Shown: one piece after another, positions 20,377-30,500 of the stretch
Position numbering within the stretch: the first letter of the stretch is position 1
Layout: each line of letters opens with the position of its first letter
Source of the DNA: Stentor coeruleus
Lineage: Eukaryota > Ciliophora > Heterotrichea > Heterotrichida > Stentoridae
Direction of reading: 5' to 3'
DNA length: 64,000 nt
Assembly: GCA_001970955.1 (NCBI GenBank)
Contig: MPUH01000197.1
Coordinates: forward strand, 1-64,000
Made by a program: the position numbers and the translations under genes
Notes under the pieces: model-generated
Told to the model about the DNA's origin: nothing
What the model saw: only the letters and a program-made list of their open reading frames with translations
Databases searched by the model: none

Positions 20377-21069
20377 ATGTCTGAAGAAATAGTCGATCAC
20401 TCAAAATTCACTGAAGCCAAGTCTTTACGCAAACAAGCTGAAGAAGATGCGAAGTTATTAGCAAACCGAATAGCTTTGCTTAAAGCTGAAGAGACTAAGG
20501 CTCTTAAAAAGATCGAAGAGACTCGGAAGAAGGCCATGGAGATTCTCCAATCCCGCCAAAGGCTCCAAGAAGAACAGAAACGTAAAGAAGAGATGAGATT
20601 AGCAAAAGAACAAGAAGAACAGCTAAAACTTCAAGAACTCAAAAATCAAAAGTATACTGAGAGACAAGTCAAAGAACAGAAAAAACAAGATTTTAAATCA
20701 AAGATATATACTGAAGCTCAGAATATTAAACAGATACAGATTGAAAATCTTGAAATAATCGAACAAAAACGTCTTGAAGAAATTCAATCGAAAATAGCGG
20801 CTAAACAAGAAATTCAAAGACAAAAGTCAAGGGCGGAAGAAAAAAGAAAAAGGATGGAGTTAGAAAAAAAAGCACAGATGAAAATGGAACTTGAAAGAAA
20901 AATTGAAGAAGAGAATCGTATTAGAAGAGAAAAGGAAGAATCTGTTGCTAGAATGGAACAGGAGGAACTTGAGCTTATTCAAAGGTTGCAGAACACTCAA
21001 CTTCTTCAACAATCTGTATTTGAAGACTTGGAAGCTGCTATGGGGGTTACTGAGCTCCGAGATTCTTAA
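20377..21069 (+). CDS. Highly charged coiled-coil protein, unknown
   Basis: 230 residues, nearly all a continuous Lys/Glu/Arg/Gln coiled coil or single alpha helix from about 10 to 205. A short end reads FEDLEAAMGVTELRDS. No known motif. The composition resembles ciliary and basal-body rod proteins, but similar composition arises by convergence. Divergently paired with the small coiled-coil gene across 32 bases, so the two may be co-expressed. Confidence 0.75.
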   Translation: MSEEIVDHSKFTEAKSLRKQAEEDAKLLANRIALLKAEETKALKKIEETRKKAMEILQSRQRLQEEQKRKEEMRLAKEQEEQLKLQELKNQKYTERQVKEQKKQDFKSKIYTEAQNIKQIQIENLEIIEQKRLEEIQSKIAAKQEIQRQKSRAEEKRKRMELEKKAQMKMELERKIEEENRIRREKEESVARMEQEELELIQRLQNTQLLQQSVFEDLEAAMGVTELRDS

Positions 21070-21279
21070 ATAGCCTTTTAAATTATTCAATTTAGAATTT
21101 ATATGGGATTGAGAAAATTAAAGTATTTAAATGATTATGTTTTTGAATATGTATGAATTGATAGGATATAAAAATTTATGAGGATAATAGAAATATTGTA
21201 TATTAGTTTATGGTTTATTTTTTCAACACATACCCATTACCTCAATCCAAACGCATCTATACATAAGTGAATTATATAA

Positions 21280-21975
21280 ATGGCATCAATTATTTACTCA
21301 GTTATTGCTTCCGATTCCAACCCAACACCTCTTGCTGAAGCTTCTCTTGCAGAAGGAAATTTTGGCATGCTTGCCTTAAAGCTCCTAACTAAAATCAAGA
21401 AAAACTCTTCAGCATCTTACGTCTATGAAAACAAGTACATTTTCCATTACAACAACGAACATGATGTTACTTTTCTCTGCATGACAGATGCAGCATTCCA
21501 CAATCGCACAGCTTATGCTTATCTTTTTGATATCAAAGATAAATTCTTCGAAAAGTTTGGAACTAATGTGAGAAATCTTGGTGGATATGGGGCTAATCGA
21601 GAATTCATGGATCTTATGAAAGCCAAAATGAATTTTTATAATAGTGATCAAGGTGGTACAGACAAGTTGAAGACAGTCAGGGAGAATATTGAAAAAACTA
21701 AAGATATCATGATTGAAAACATAGATAAAGTTTTAGCGAGAGGCGAAAAAATTGAACTTTTAGTAAATAAAACCCAACAGCTTAGTGACAGCTCGGTTAG
21801 CATGCGAAAAACTGTAAAATAAATTTAGGCAACAAAAGTAAAAAGAGTTATGTGGTGGAAAAATACAAAGCTAACATTGATTCTGGTTCTGATTATTATC
21901 GTAATTGTTATTCAGGCGATATTAATTATTATCATTATGTTTTCTTGTGGTGGGCCAAGCTTTAGTAATTGCTAG
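21280..21975 (+). CDS. Longin-domain R-SNARE (VAMP7-like) with one 15-nt intron
   Basis: The spliced protein is 225 residues. Residues 1-115 are the longin domain, starting MASIIYSVIA. Residues about 125-190 are the R-SNARE helix, with the zero-layer Arg in VLARGEKIELL. After splicing, exon 2 (21829-21975) supplies the end of the SNARE motif, a WWKNTKL juxtamembrane stretch and a hydrophobic C-terminal anchor of about 25 residues, rich in Ile/Leu/Val. Unspliced, the protein would stop before its anchor. It is a tail-anchored vesicle fusion protein of the endolysosomal or secretory pathway. The family call is strong; the exact VAMP7 orthologue is likely but not proven. Confidence 0.92.
21814..21828 (+). 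other. 15-nt spliceosomal intron in R-SNARE gene
   Basis: GTAAAATAAATTTAG, phase 0, between Thr178 and Ala179. An in-frame TAA inside it would truncate the protein. Removal adds the expected transmembrane anchor. Confidence 0.92.
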
Positions 21976-22095
21976 ATGATTAAAGCTAATTAGATATTTT
22001 ATTTTTAGAATTTTGTATATTAGACTAAAATAATTGAAATATTAAATGGTAAGTAACTATAACACAAGATTGTATTACAACTTAGCTTAGTTAAA

Positions 22096-22518
22096 TTAAA
22101 AAAAATCTCTTCTTTCAAGGTCCACAAATATTGGAGCCTTGTAGACATCTTCAGAACCCTTTCTAGAGGCTTTATTGCTAGGATTAGGTGAATTTTCAGC
22201 TGTTTCTGGAGAAATTTCCTGGTGGCTATATTGGCATCTATTACCATTCAAGCAGTACCCTAATTCAAAAAAATTCTTACATTTAACTTGCTTTAGAATA
22301 GACAAATAATTCTTATCTCTCAGTTCTTCAACACTATGTGCAAAGAAACATTTATCTCCGTATTCACAAAATCCTGCTTCAAGATTCCTGCAAAATTCAG
22401 TCTTAAATTTAGCTTGTATATCTTGTTTACTAACAAACTGATCTTTAGCATTCATTCTAAAGCTAGGATCATTTCTTTGAATATCTTTTCTTTGCATTTT
22501 GATACCAATGTAGCTCAT
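22096..22518 (-). CDS. Two-finger CCCH zinc protein (TTP/ZFP36-like)
   Basis: 140 residues. Two CCCH zinc fingers are visible. The first is at about 38-62: FKTEFCRNLEAGFCEYGDKC followed by FFAH. The second is at about 75-95: VKCKNFFELGYCLNGNRC then QYSH. Paired fingers of this kind usually bind AU-rich RNA and control mRNA stability or translation. The flanks are short, and the tail is Ser/Pro-rich. The fingers are intact. The target RNA is unknown. Confidence 0.88.
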   Translation of the reverse strand: MSYIGIKMQRKDIQRNDPSFRMNAKDQFVSKQDIQAKFKTEFCRNLEAGFCEYGDKCFFAHSVEELRDKNYLSILKQVKCKNFFELGYCLNGNRCQYSHQEISPETAENSPNPSNKASRKGSEDVYKAPIFVDLERRDFF

Positions 22519-22929
22519 ATTATATTATATCACTTCTAATAGATAGAAATTACGATTATTTTGTGCCATTATCTAAATTTATTTGTTTAAGTTTTTTTTA
22601 GAAAAAATTGTATGCGAAATCATACTTTTTTTTAGGATTATTGATGGGATTATGTGAAAATTATTAAGGAAATTATCCGGTTGGAATTTGAGGATTGGGT
22701 TTGTGATGAAAGGATTAGGAAAGTTTTATATTGGAAATTTAGGGGGTTGATTTTTTTGTTTGGTAAAAGTGTGAAGATTATGTTTTTTAAATTATTGATT
22801 TTGTGTGTAAAGTTGTGATAATTACCTCTATGTTTTTGTGATATTGCTAAATTCCCTATCAATTATATAAATTTATTACTAAATAAAGCAATAGTGTCAT
22901 TCAACTATGTGAATTCTTTAATTACCTAA
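22519..22929. other. Intergenic, C-poor plus strand
   Basis: About 410 bases upstream of the CCCH gene. The plus strand is nearly free of C over 22620-22800 (G-poor on the CCCH gene's coding strand). A 70-codon minus-strand frame here is low-complexity Asn/Ile/Lys sequence that I treat as chance. Confidence 0.5.
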
Positions 22930-23736
22930 TTATTCAGTTCGATAATAATCTCTGATTTTATTTTTCGACCCAATAACAGGAAAGCTAGGTACGATTTTTG
23001 GACTATGTCTAGTAAATTTAGGTTGTTGATAAGCCGGTAGTCTTGCAAAATTTACCACAAGTTTATTAAGACTTTTTGTCATAGGAAAAACATCATTCCG
23101 ACTTATCACAGGAACAGATTCCGAAAACTTCAGCGACCTAGACAAATTATCTGCTCTTTTAAACTTAACCAACGGTTGATAAAGTTCACTATCTAAAATT
23201 TTTTGTTCATCGATCTGATAATTAATCTTTTCTTGTACTTCAAGATCCCTCCTATATTCCTCAGTATGTTTAAAATAGTTATTTCTCTCATACAAAGCAT
23301 TTTGACGTATAGAATTCAACTGCTTCAATCTAATTTTTTTTTCTTTTTCTTTAGTAATTGCATCTTGAATCCTAGATCTTTCTTTATCTTCAAGTTGTTT
23401 ATCTAAATTTTTATAATGTTCTTTATATAAATGATTACTGATTTCTGGACGAAATACTGAAGTGTTAATAAGTTCTTGAGATTCTCTAAATGTATATTGA
23501 GGAATATCTTGAGAAGAATTAAGTTTATTTTGGAGTTCTTGGATTTTGTTTTCTTGTTTCTCAAGGACTTTTTTTAATTCTTGGATATAGGGTTCATTAA
23601 GAGGGTTTTTTGGGATTAGGATTTCTCCTGAAGGGTTTATTGCTTGTTTTGGCTGGGGTACTTGGATGTTTAGGGATGATGATTCAGCGTTTTTAGATAA
23701 ATTGTAAAACCTTTTTCCGGTTGTTAGAATTGACAT
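22930..23736 (-). CDS. Coiled-coil protein, unknown, possibly axonemal or cortical
   Basis: 268 residues. A coiled coil lies at about 50-75 (LKKVLEKQENKIQELQNKL) and a charged helix at about 105-180. The C-terminal half is basic with Pro/Phe-rich short motifs. The ERNNYF and YRRDLEVQEKINYQIDEQK patterns recall microtubule inner or ciliary rod proteins, but I do not recognise a named family. Leader bases 23737-23900 are C-poor on the plus strand. Confidence 0.7.
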   Translation of the reverse strand: MSILTTGKRFYNLSKNAESSSLNIQVPQPKQAINPSGEILIPKNPLNEPYIQELKKVLEKQENKIQELQNKLNSSQDIPQYTFRESQELINTSVFRPEISNHLYKEHYKNLDKQLEDKERSRIQDAITKEKEKKIRLKQLNSIRQNALYERNNYFKHTEEYRRDLEVQEKINYQIDEQKILDSELYQPLVKFKRADNLSRSLKFSESVPVISRNDVFPMTKSLNKLVVNFARLPAYQQPKFTRHSPKIVPSFPVIGSKNKIRDYYRTE

Positions 23737-24389
23737 TATTTTATATCTGAAGGTTTTTTTAGTTGATGTGATGCTTATGGTTAATGCAAAAGATGAAGAA
23801 ATTCTACTGATACTGGGTGAAAAGGGAAAAATCTAATTGGTCTTTTTTTCAGAAGGTCGGATAAATTATTAAATATCTTGACTGATTATGCGGTAGTTTT
23901 ATAGATTGATTTACACTTTTTAAATGAATAAGAGGATATTTTGGTTGATGTGTGAAGTTATATGTTTTGATAATAATCAAATTTATGCTTGCATGCAACT
24001 ACAGTAGTAATAATACAAAAAATTACTATCATTATCCATATAAATCAAAATAAATAACTATAAAAACTACAAAAAAATACTATAAAAACTACATAAAATT
24101 AATTTCCCATCTATTAATAATTCTTCAAATAAATCCTTAAGTGTAAAAAAAAACTCAAATCTAAATATTTTTCATACAAACTCTTAAAAATCAAATTCAA
24201 AACCCAGCACATTAATTCTAATATCTTATACTACTATCACCTTCTACATCATACTCAAAATCCTTCAATCATCACTCTCTCTCCTTCAAACATCAATAAA
24301 AACACATGCCTTCAACTTTTCTCATTTAAATCTATAACAATCATCCTAACCATTCTAATGAAAAAAATAATTGAAAATCAATAATAAAA
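23737..24389. promoter_or_regulatory. Divergent leader region with opposite skews
   Basis: 650 bases between divergent genes. The left part is C-poor on the plus strand, and the right part (24121-24360) has only about 5 G in 240 bases. Thus each gene's coding strand is G-poor upstream of its start. A 22-bp near-repeat (ACTATAAAAACTACA) occurs at 24057 and 24079. Confidence 0.5.
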
Positions 24390-25154
24390 ATGAAATCATA
24401 CTCCGACCTAATTCAAGAGGTTTACCGAGAAATAAATAATCTTAGAACCGATCCAACAACTTTCAGTTCTCGTTTTGAAGCAGAACTCACAGCGTTTAAA
24501 GCAAACAATGCAAAACATCGTAGGGGAGCAGTTCCTGTGATGACACGTGAAGGTATGAGTGCGGCTGAAGAAGCATTAATAGCAATAAAAAAAGCGACTC
24601 CTCTTGAAAACCTTCATTGGTCTGAAGGTTTAGCTCATGCAGCTCAAGCTCACTGTAATGATACAGGTGCTTTAGGTATAGTTGGGCATATAGGTAGTCG
24701 TGAGAATACATTGCAAGACCGCCTTGAAAAATTTGGTAAATGGAGTGACTGCATAGCAGAAGCTTTAGATTATGGTTCAATTGATGGCTTTGAAGTCGTT
24801 TTGAGCTTCTTGGTTGATGATGGGCTTAAAACTAGACCTCACAGGAACGCACTGTTAAACCCTAGATTCAAAAGGATTGGAGTAGGTATGGGTCCTCATA
24901 GTGAATATAAAACAGTTGCCTCGGTTGTGTTTGCTGGAGAGTTTACAGATAAAGATGAAATCGAACCTGTAGAAGTGCCGACTGGAGGCATAAGCACAAT
25001 AAATGAGGTAGAAAACTGGCTTGAAGGGGCTATCAAAATGACTTGTGAGATCAGAAGCGAAACAGAAAATGGGGTGACTATTAAAAAAATCAAAAAGTAC
25101 TGGGAAATGGGAGATGGCAGTACCCAGATAACTGAAGAAGTGATTGATACTTAG
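24390..25154 (+). CDS. CAP/SCP-domain protein without signal peptide
   Basis: 254 residues. Residues about 5-190 match the CAP (SCP/PR-1) fold: VYREINNLRTDP at the start, LHWSEGLAHAAQAHCNDTG, GHIGSRENT, ECIAEAL-like CIAEALDYG, and NPRFKRIGVGMGPH. Most CAP proteins are secreted, but this one starts MKSYSDLIQ with no hydrophobic leader, so it appears cytosolic or uses another route. The last 60 residues are beta-rich, charged and specific to this protein. CAP proteins are linked to lipid binding or signalling; the function here is unknown. Confidence 0.88.
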   Translation: MKSYSDLIQEVYREINNLRTDPTTFSSRFEAELTAFKANNAKHRRGAVPVMTREGMSAAEEALIAIKKATPLENLHWSEGLAHAAQAHCNDTGALGIVGHIGSRENTLQDRLEKFGKWSDCIAEALDYGSIDGFEVVLSFLVDDGLKTRPHRNALLNPRFKRIGVGMGPHSEYKTVASVVFAGEFTDKDEIEPVEVPTGGISTINEVENWLEGAIKMTCEIRSETENGVTIKKIKKYWEMGDGSTQITEEVIDT

Positions 25155-25185
25155 TTATTAGTATATTTAATCCTTCTATTCAAAC

Positions 25186-26346
25186 CTAAATAATCTTGAT
25201 ATCTATGCTTGGGTGTATTGGTAAAAAGCATATATCACAAGAATCCCCATGTTGGCATTTGCTACAAGTTAAATGTCCACAGTTTAAAATACTTTCACTA
25301 GCTTCAGTATTACAAAAAGAACACAAAAACTGTAGCATATCCTGCATTTTTTCCTGGATTTCCGTGAGTTCTGTATTTAAAACTTCATTCGCATCTGCAT
25401 ATTTTTTTATACTCACCTGAAGATTTTCCTTAGGCGCAGGTTCAGCTTGATGGGTAAAAGGGCATTTTTCAGCCATTTTGCAAGGATCACTCTTACAAGG
25501 TTTAGTTTGATAATTATCTCTATGATAAAGTTCTTCTATTTCATTATGACAGTTTTTACATTGTTCTTTATATTTACACTTGTATTCTTTATTAAACCCA
25601 ACAACACACGGTTTACAAGAATATAAAATTTTTGTCGGGTCTCGTCTACGATCTTTATGATCATGCCAATAATTACATATTATTTTATCGTGAAGACCAA
25701 CAATTTTACATTGAATAGTTTTAAAAGTGTCAAGGGCAAAAACATTATCATCTTTTTTTATCTCTTCAGATTTATTTTTAGCCTCTGTTGATATAAAACT
25801 TAAAGAAGGAGTTCTTATATTATCATGAGCAAAATAACATAAATGGCCTAATTGTTTACATTTATCATTTATAATAGGATATTGGCATAGTTTTGTTTTA
25901 TATAACATTGGATGATAATTAATTTCTTCTGGACAATGAGAAAACTCGCATTCCTCTGGACAATTTTTTGATATACAAGCTTTTGGGATATAATTCCACA
26001 TACCATGATATAATCTTTGTGGCATTCGTCTAATGTTTTGATTTTGATGACGATTAAGACAAGGATTTGATATACATCCAGTGCATTCAGAAACTAGATA
26101 ATTAAACATGAACATTTTGTCTTGTTCTTTTTCTTTTGCAAATTCAGCTGTGATGTCAATACTATAATTATAAGGTTTGTATATAGGGATATATTTCTGT
26201 ATCATAATATCAGCGATTTCTTCATCTGTTTTGGTTGGGTACAAATCTTTGTGTTCTTTTTGCAATTCTTTTTTAAAGTACCTTAAAATTGTGTTGTTTT
26301 CAGTAACATACTCAGCTCTTTTCATAGGTTGACCTTTATGTCTCAT
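25186..26346 (-). CDS. CCCH zinc-finger and RING protein (Unkempt-like layout)
   Basis: 386 residues. From about 75 to 285 there are several Cys/His clusters of CCCH type, including CYFAHDNIRTPSL near 170 and a finger ending CPFTHQAEP near 285. A coiled stretch at about 297-335 precedes a C-terminal RING-type finger (about 342-380) with CSFC, NCGHLTC, SKCQ and CDICFLPI. Tandem CCCH fingers plus a terminal RING is the layout of Unkempt proteins, which bind mRNA. The RING may act in ubiquitin transfer. The fingers are irregularly spaced, so binding capacity is uncertain. Confidence 0.82.
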   Translation of the reverse strand: MRHKGQPMKRAEYVTENNTILRYFKKELQKEHKDLYPTKTDEEIADIMIQKYIPIYKPYNYSIDITAEFAKEKEQDKMFMFNYLVSECTGCISNPCLNRHQNQNIRRMPQRLYHGMWNYIPKACISKNCPEECEFSHCPEEINYHPMLYKTKLCQYPIINDKCKQLGHLCYFAHDNIRTPSLSFISTEAKNKSEEIKKDDNVFALDTFKTIQCKIVGLHDKIICNYWHDHKDRRRDPTKILYSCKPCVVGFNKEYKCKYKEQCKNCHNEIEELYHRDNYQTKPCKSDPCKMAEKCPFTHQAEPAPKENLQVSIKKYADANEVLNTELTEIQEKMQDMLQFLCSFCNTEASESILNCGHLTCSKCQHGDSCDICFLPIHPSIDIKII

Positions 26347-26514
26347 AGTAAATATTAATTATAAAGAATCTTTATTCATTTTGCCATAAAAAGTATAAGA
26401 AAAATTTTATATTCTTAGACTGAAAGAATTTTTATATAAAGAAAGGATGAAATTAAGATTTTTAATATGATACTTGTAGGGTATAACTAAAGAGACGCTT
26501 AAAAATAATTAGAA

Positions 26515-27147
26515 ATGGTAAAACTTATATAGGCCAATATATTCTCGTACCATGGGGGTTCGATGATCGGTATGAAAGGTAAAGACTGTGTGGCAATTGC
26601 AATGGACCGTCGTTTGGGAGCTCAGTACAAAACCGTGAGTACTAATTATCAAAGAGTTTTCCAAATGACTGATAAAACTATAGCAGGTTTTATTGGTCTA
26701 GGAGGAGATATTCAAACTTTAGCAGCTGAGCTTAGAGCGAAACTCAACTTATACAGCCTTAAAGAAAATAGGCAAATTGCCCCTGAAACATTATCATGGA
26801 TGTTGGCTGCACTTCAATATAAACGTCGCTTTTCTCCATACTTCATTGAACCTTTAATAGCAGGCCTTGACGATAAAAATCAACCATACCTTTCAACTGC
26901 TGATTCTATTGGATGCATGTGTGATAAGGATGGGTTTTTCTGTATTGGAACAGGCTCTGAAAATATGTTAGGGATATGTGAAAGTTTTTATAAAGACGAT
27001 TTGGAATCAGAAGATTTATTTGAAGTCATTTCTCAATGTTTGCTATCAGGACTTGACAGAGATGCTTTTTCAGGTTGGGGAGCGGTAATTTATATGATCA
27101 CTCCTACAGGAATTACAGCTAAAACATTGAAAGCAAGAATGGATTAG
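26515..27147 (+). CDS. PSMB3: 20S proteasome subunit beta-3, with a start-codon-only first exon
   Basis: The spliced protein is 205 residues, the same length as human PSMB3. Exon 1 is just the ATG at 26515-26517, followed at once by a 15-nt intron. Exon 2 (26533-27147) begins ANIFSYHGGSMIGMKGKDCV, which aligns with the family N-terminus (SYNGG.VMAMKGK). Later motifs include YEKRF-like YKRRFSPYF, AGLDDKN, SGLDRDAFSGWG and the ending TLKARMD. Beta-3 is a structural, non-catalytic subunit of the beta ring; the residue at the catalytic Thr position is Gly. An in-frame ATG at 26563 would give a shorter protein lacking the conserved start. Confidence 0.95.
26518..26532 (+). other. 15-nt intron directly after the start codon of PSMB3
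   Basis: GTAAAACTTATATAG, phase 0 after codon 1. It ends with an in-frame TAG, so retention blocks translation. Its removal restores the conserved N-terminus. Confidence 0.9.
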
Positions 27148-27557
27148 TTAATAGACTAGGAAAATGAGTTGCTTAAAAATTGTAGTAGAAAATAATTTGG
27201 GCATTTTTTGTATTAGCTCAATGTTTTTTTTTTTCAAGAAATGTGGAAGTTTATTGATTTGAAAGGTTTTTTTCTTTTTGGGTTTTTTTGTAGGATAAAT
27301 TTTCAACTAAAAGGTACTTTTATATAAAATCATTACTTGTNTTTTTTTTTTTCAAGAAATGTGGAAGTTTATTGATTTGAAAGGTTTTTTTGTAGGATAA
27401 ATTTTCAACTAAAAGGTACTTTTATATAAAATCATTACTTGCTATAGGATTCCAATTAATTTCTATAATTTTTAGTATAAATTCAACATCTAAAAGCTTT
27501 ATTTCCTACAATAATTAACCTAAAAGTATCTATTTAGATAAATAAACTCTAGTCAAA
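27148..27557. other. Intergenic with gap-edge repeat around N at 27341
   Basis: Bases 27223-27339 and 27342-27440 are copies of one sequence around one N. The first has an extra 18 bases (TTCTTTTTGGG-type insertion). This looks like two alleles with an indel. Nothing else is seen. Confidence 0.7.
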
Positions 27558-30500
27558 TTAATCTTCAGTAAGTTCAGCCAAACTTGTAGATTTTTGATCA
27601 GAGCTAAACCCAAATAGTAAACTACTTTTTTTATAAGAGTCAATAAAAAAGTCTTCATCAGGTTCAATGTTTAGATTTTCCGAACTTTCCTTAGGTTTAG
27701 GTGCAGGTTCATCAGAAACCGCTCTAACTTTTTTCATTAAGTTTTCAAATGCTGAGGTTTTTTTATTTATAGGCGATGGGCATATAGGTGGAGAATTTTC
27801 TGATACTTTTCCGATACGTTTTTCTATAAGAAGTTTATTTGTTGCTATAACCTCTGGAACTTGTAAAATATTTTTATGGTTTTTTAAATTCTCAGCATTT
27901 TCTATTATTGTATTCGTTAAATTGCGTCTGATTTTAGTCTTTTTCCTAGATTTCTGAGGCTGGATAATCCCAACATTCTCTGTTATTTCTTGTGTTTTTC
28001 CAGTTTCTATTGGAACTGTTAGTATTTCTTGAGTTTGGGCAAAGAAAATAGGCTGAGAATACTTTTTACAAAAGAAAATCCCGAAGGCTATTTCAGGATA
28101 GTCTTTTATACTCTTACTTCTATAATGCATTTTTTTGTCAAATTGATCGTATTTAATCAATAATACCACAACTGCAACAATGCATGCTATGGTTAAGATA
28201 AATGTTTCATCTCCGCAGCTAGTAACGAAGATATNGCAACAATGCATGCTATGGTTAAGATAAATGTTTCATCTCCGCAGCTAGTAACGAAGATATCTAA
28301 ATTAAAATCTTCAGGAAACCTAGATTCTACAACAATACTAAAGCGTCCTGTCGAAGTGATAACCTGCAACTCCGCATTTTTATTAGCAAAAAATTTTGCA
28401 GGGTTTAAATACATTTGCACACTAATCCCTTCTTGCGAGCCTAAAATAAAATTTCTATTGCAATCAATCAAAATATACCCTCCAAACTCACAAACATCCC
28501 CATCAAAAACAATCCCTTGAATCTCTGCATCAATATTCCCCACATTTTGTAATTCAAAACTCCTAACAAATATTGGCGAAACTATTAAAGAACCTCCAAT
28601 CAAAAATTTACTTATTTCATCAGAAGTTATATCAAAAACAAGTTTATGTTGCTCTTTTCTTAAAGATGTTTTATGAACAACATATTCTTTTCCATTATAA
28701 AAATAAATAGTCCTTTTCATAAACGCAAGTTTTGAATATGCAACATTTGTGTGGATATTCATAGTTTCAATAAGTGTATAATTGTTTCTGAGGATAAAAG
28801 AAAGATTATGTAAACCTTGGGATAAAGGTTGAAAATATATTGGCCCGATAACTTTATTTGTTTTTGGAGGTATGAGGACAATATTTTTACCTCCAATAAA
28901 ATATGATTGAGATGTTTGCCAAGTGTTTTGTTTTGTATAAGAAGATTTCCATTCTTCATTTTGAGAATTGAGATAGTTTGAGTAACTTAAACTGTCTTTA
29001 GGGTTTAGAAAATAGAGAATTTTATCTAGTAAACCTTGATTGGGTAAATTGGATTCTTGTGATCGTCTTGGATGTTTTTCAGTTGCATGTTTAATTAAAG
29101 GAATTTCTTCAGTAGGTTTTATTATGCATTCTCTTCTTTTAAGTCCTGTATCATATTCATTTTTTATGTTTTCAAACTCGTCATCAACGTAATTTTGATG
29201 TAAATTTTCATTTGAACAGTCGAATTTCTTAAGTTCAGTTTGCAGGAAATCTGGAGCTGCGAGCAGTTGGACCATTATTGGAACCTGCAAAGGATTATAA
29301 ACTTTTAAATAACTCGTGCAAGTTTCATCAACACTACAATAATCGAAATTCGGCCATATATCAATTTCCATTTGAGGTTTTTTAAAACCAATAAACACTG
29401 GAGCTTCAATTTTCCCAGCTACATCTGTAGTTACCACAATACTTCCTACTTTTTCCCCATCTTCCCATATTCTCTGAAGTTGATTCCAAGTCCTCGCTTC
29501 TCCATAAGTCATATATTTATTCCAATCAATAATAATTTCATTGTTTTTACTATATAAAATCTTAACTTTCCCTATAACTTGTTCTTTATCAGGCTGGACA
29601 AACTCTTTTGTACTTTCAAAAGTTAAACTTTCTTCAGAAGAAGATATAGATTGTATATGCACAGGAACTGGGAAATTATTAGTATAATATATCAATTGTT
29701 CTTTAAAAGCTCCTGGAACGACTTCACCAAAATAAACAGATTTAACTTTCCCATATCCAGTCACAGAAGTTAAATGAACAGTAATAAAAAAAGAACCAAT
29801 TGAAGTATGAAATATGATTGGATTAAACAAAGATCTATCACCTTTTATTATTATAATAAACTCAATAGAGTCTTGAGCATAGATTGTATTACGTTTAGGC
29901 ATTTCGATTTTTGATTGAGGTATTGACTCTATTAAATCAATAACCACATCAAATCTGTTAGAGTTTTTTATTAAAATTTTCACTGTTATAGAGTTTTCAT
30001 AAGATATATACCCCAGTTCTAATGGACCATATATATTATCATAAACCCCTTTAGCATAATGTGCAAATGATAACACAGGGTCTTCTATTCTTATAAAAGA
30101 CTGGACAATTCCGATATTTGTATAGAATTTTACTAGTTGATAAGATGACTGTTTGGCTAAAACTAGAATTTTGATTTTGTTTTCTTCATTAGAAACAAGT
30201 TTTTCTGGGTTTGAAATATTCAGAACCCCTGTGAAAGTTTGAATGTTTTTTATATGCAAATCATGATCAAGATAGTTTGTCAAAGGGATATTATATACCA
30301 TATGACTATATGGATTATAAACTAAAGGAACAGATGATAGGTTTAATATAGATAAAATTGCAGTTGCTATGCATTCTATAATATAAATCTTATCATTACT
30401 TCTAAGCTCAATAGCTCCAGTATAAAACCCTTCGTTTTTCATATGAAACTTAACTTTACCAATAATAAACTTATCACTATGCCCTGGGATTATTTTATTG

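Noticed and set aside
22650-22862. 70-codon minus-strand ORF
   Set aside because: Low-complexity Asn/Ile/Lys sequence in a C-poor spacer; no motif.
26557-26570. GGTTCGA, resembling a tRNA T-loop
   Set aside because: It is inside PSMB3 coding sequence and there is no acceptor stem or anticodon arm around it.
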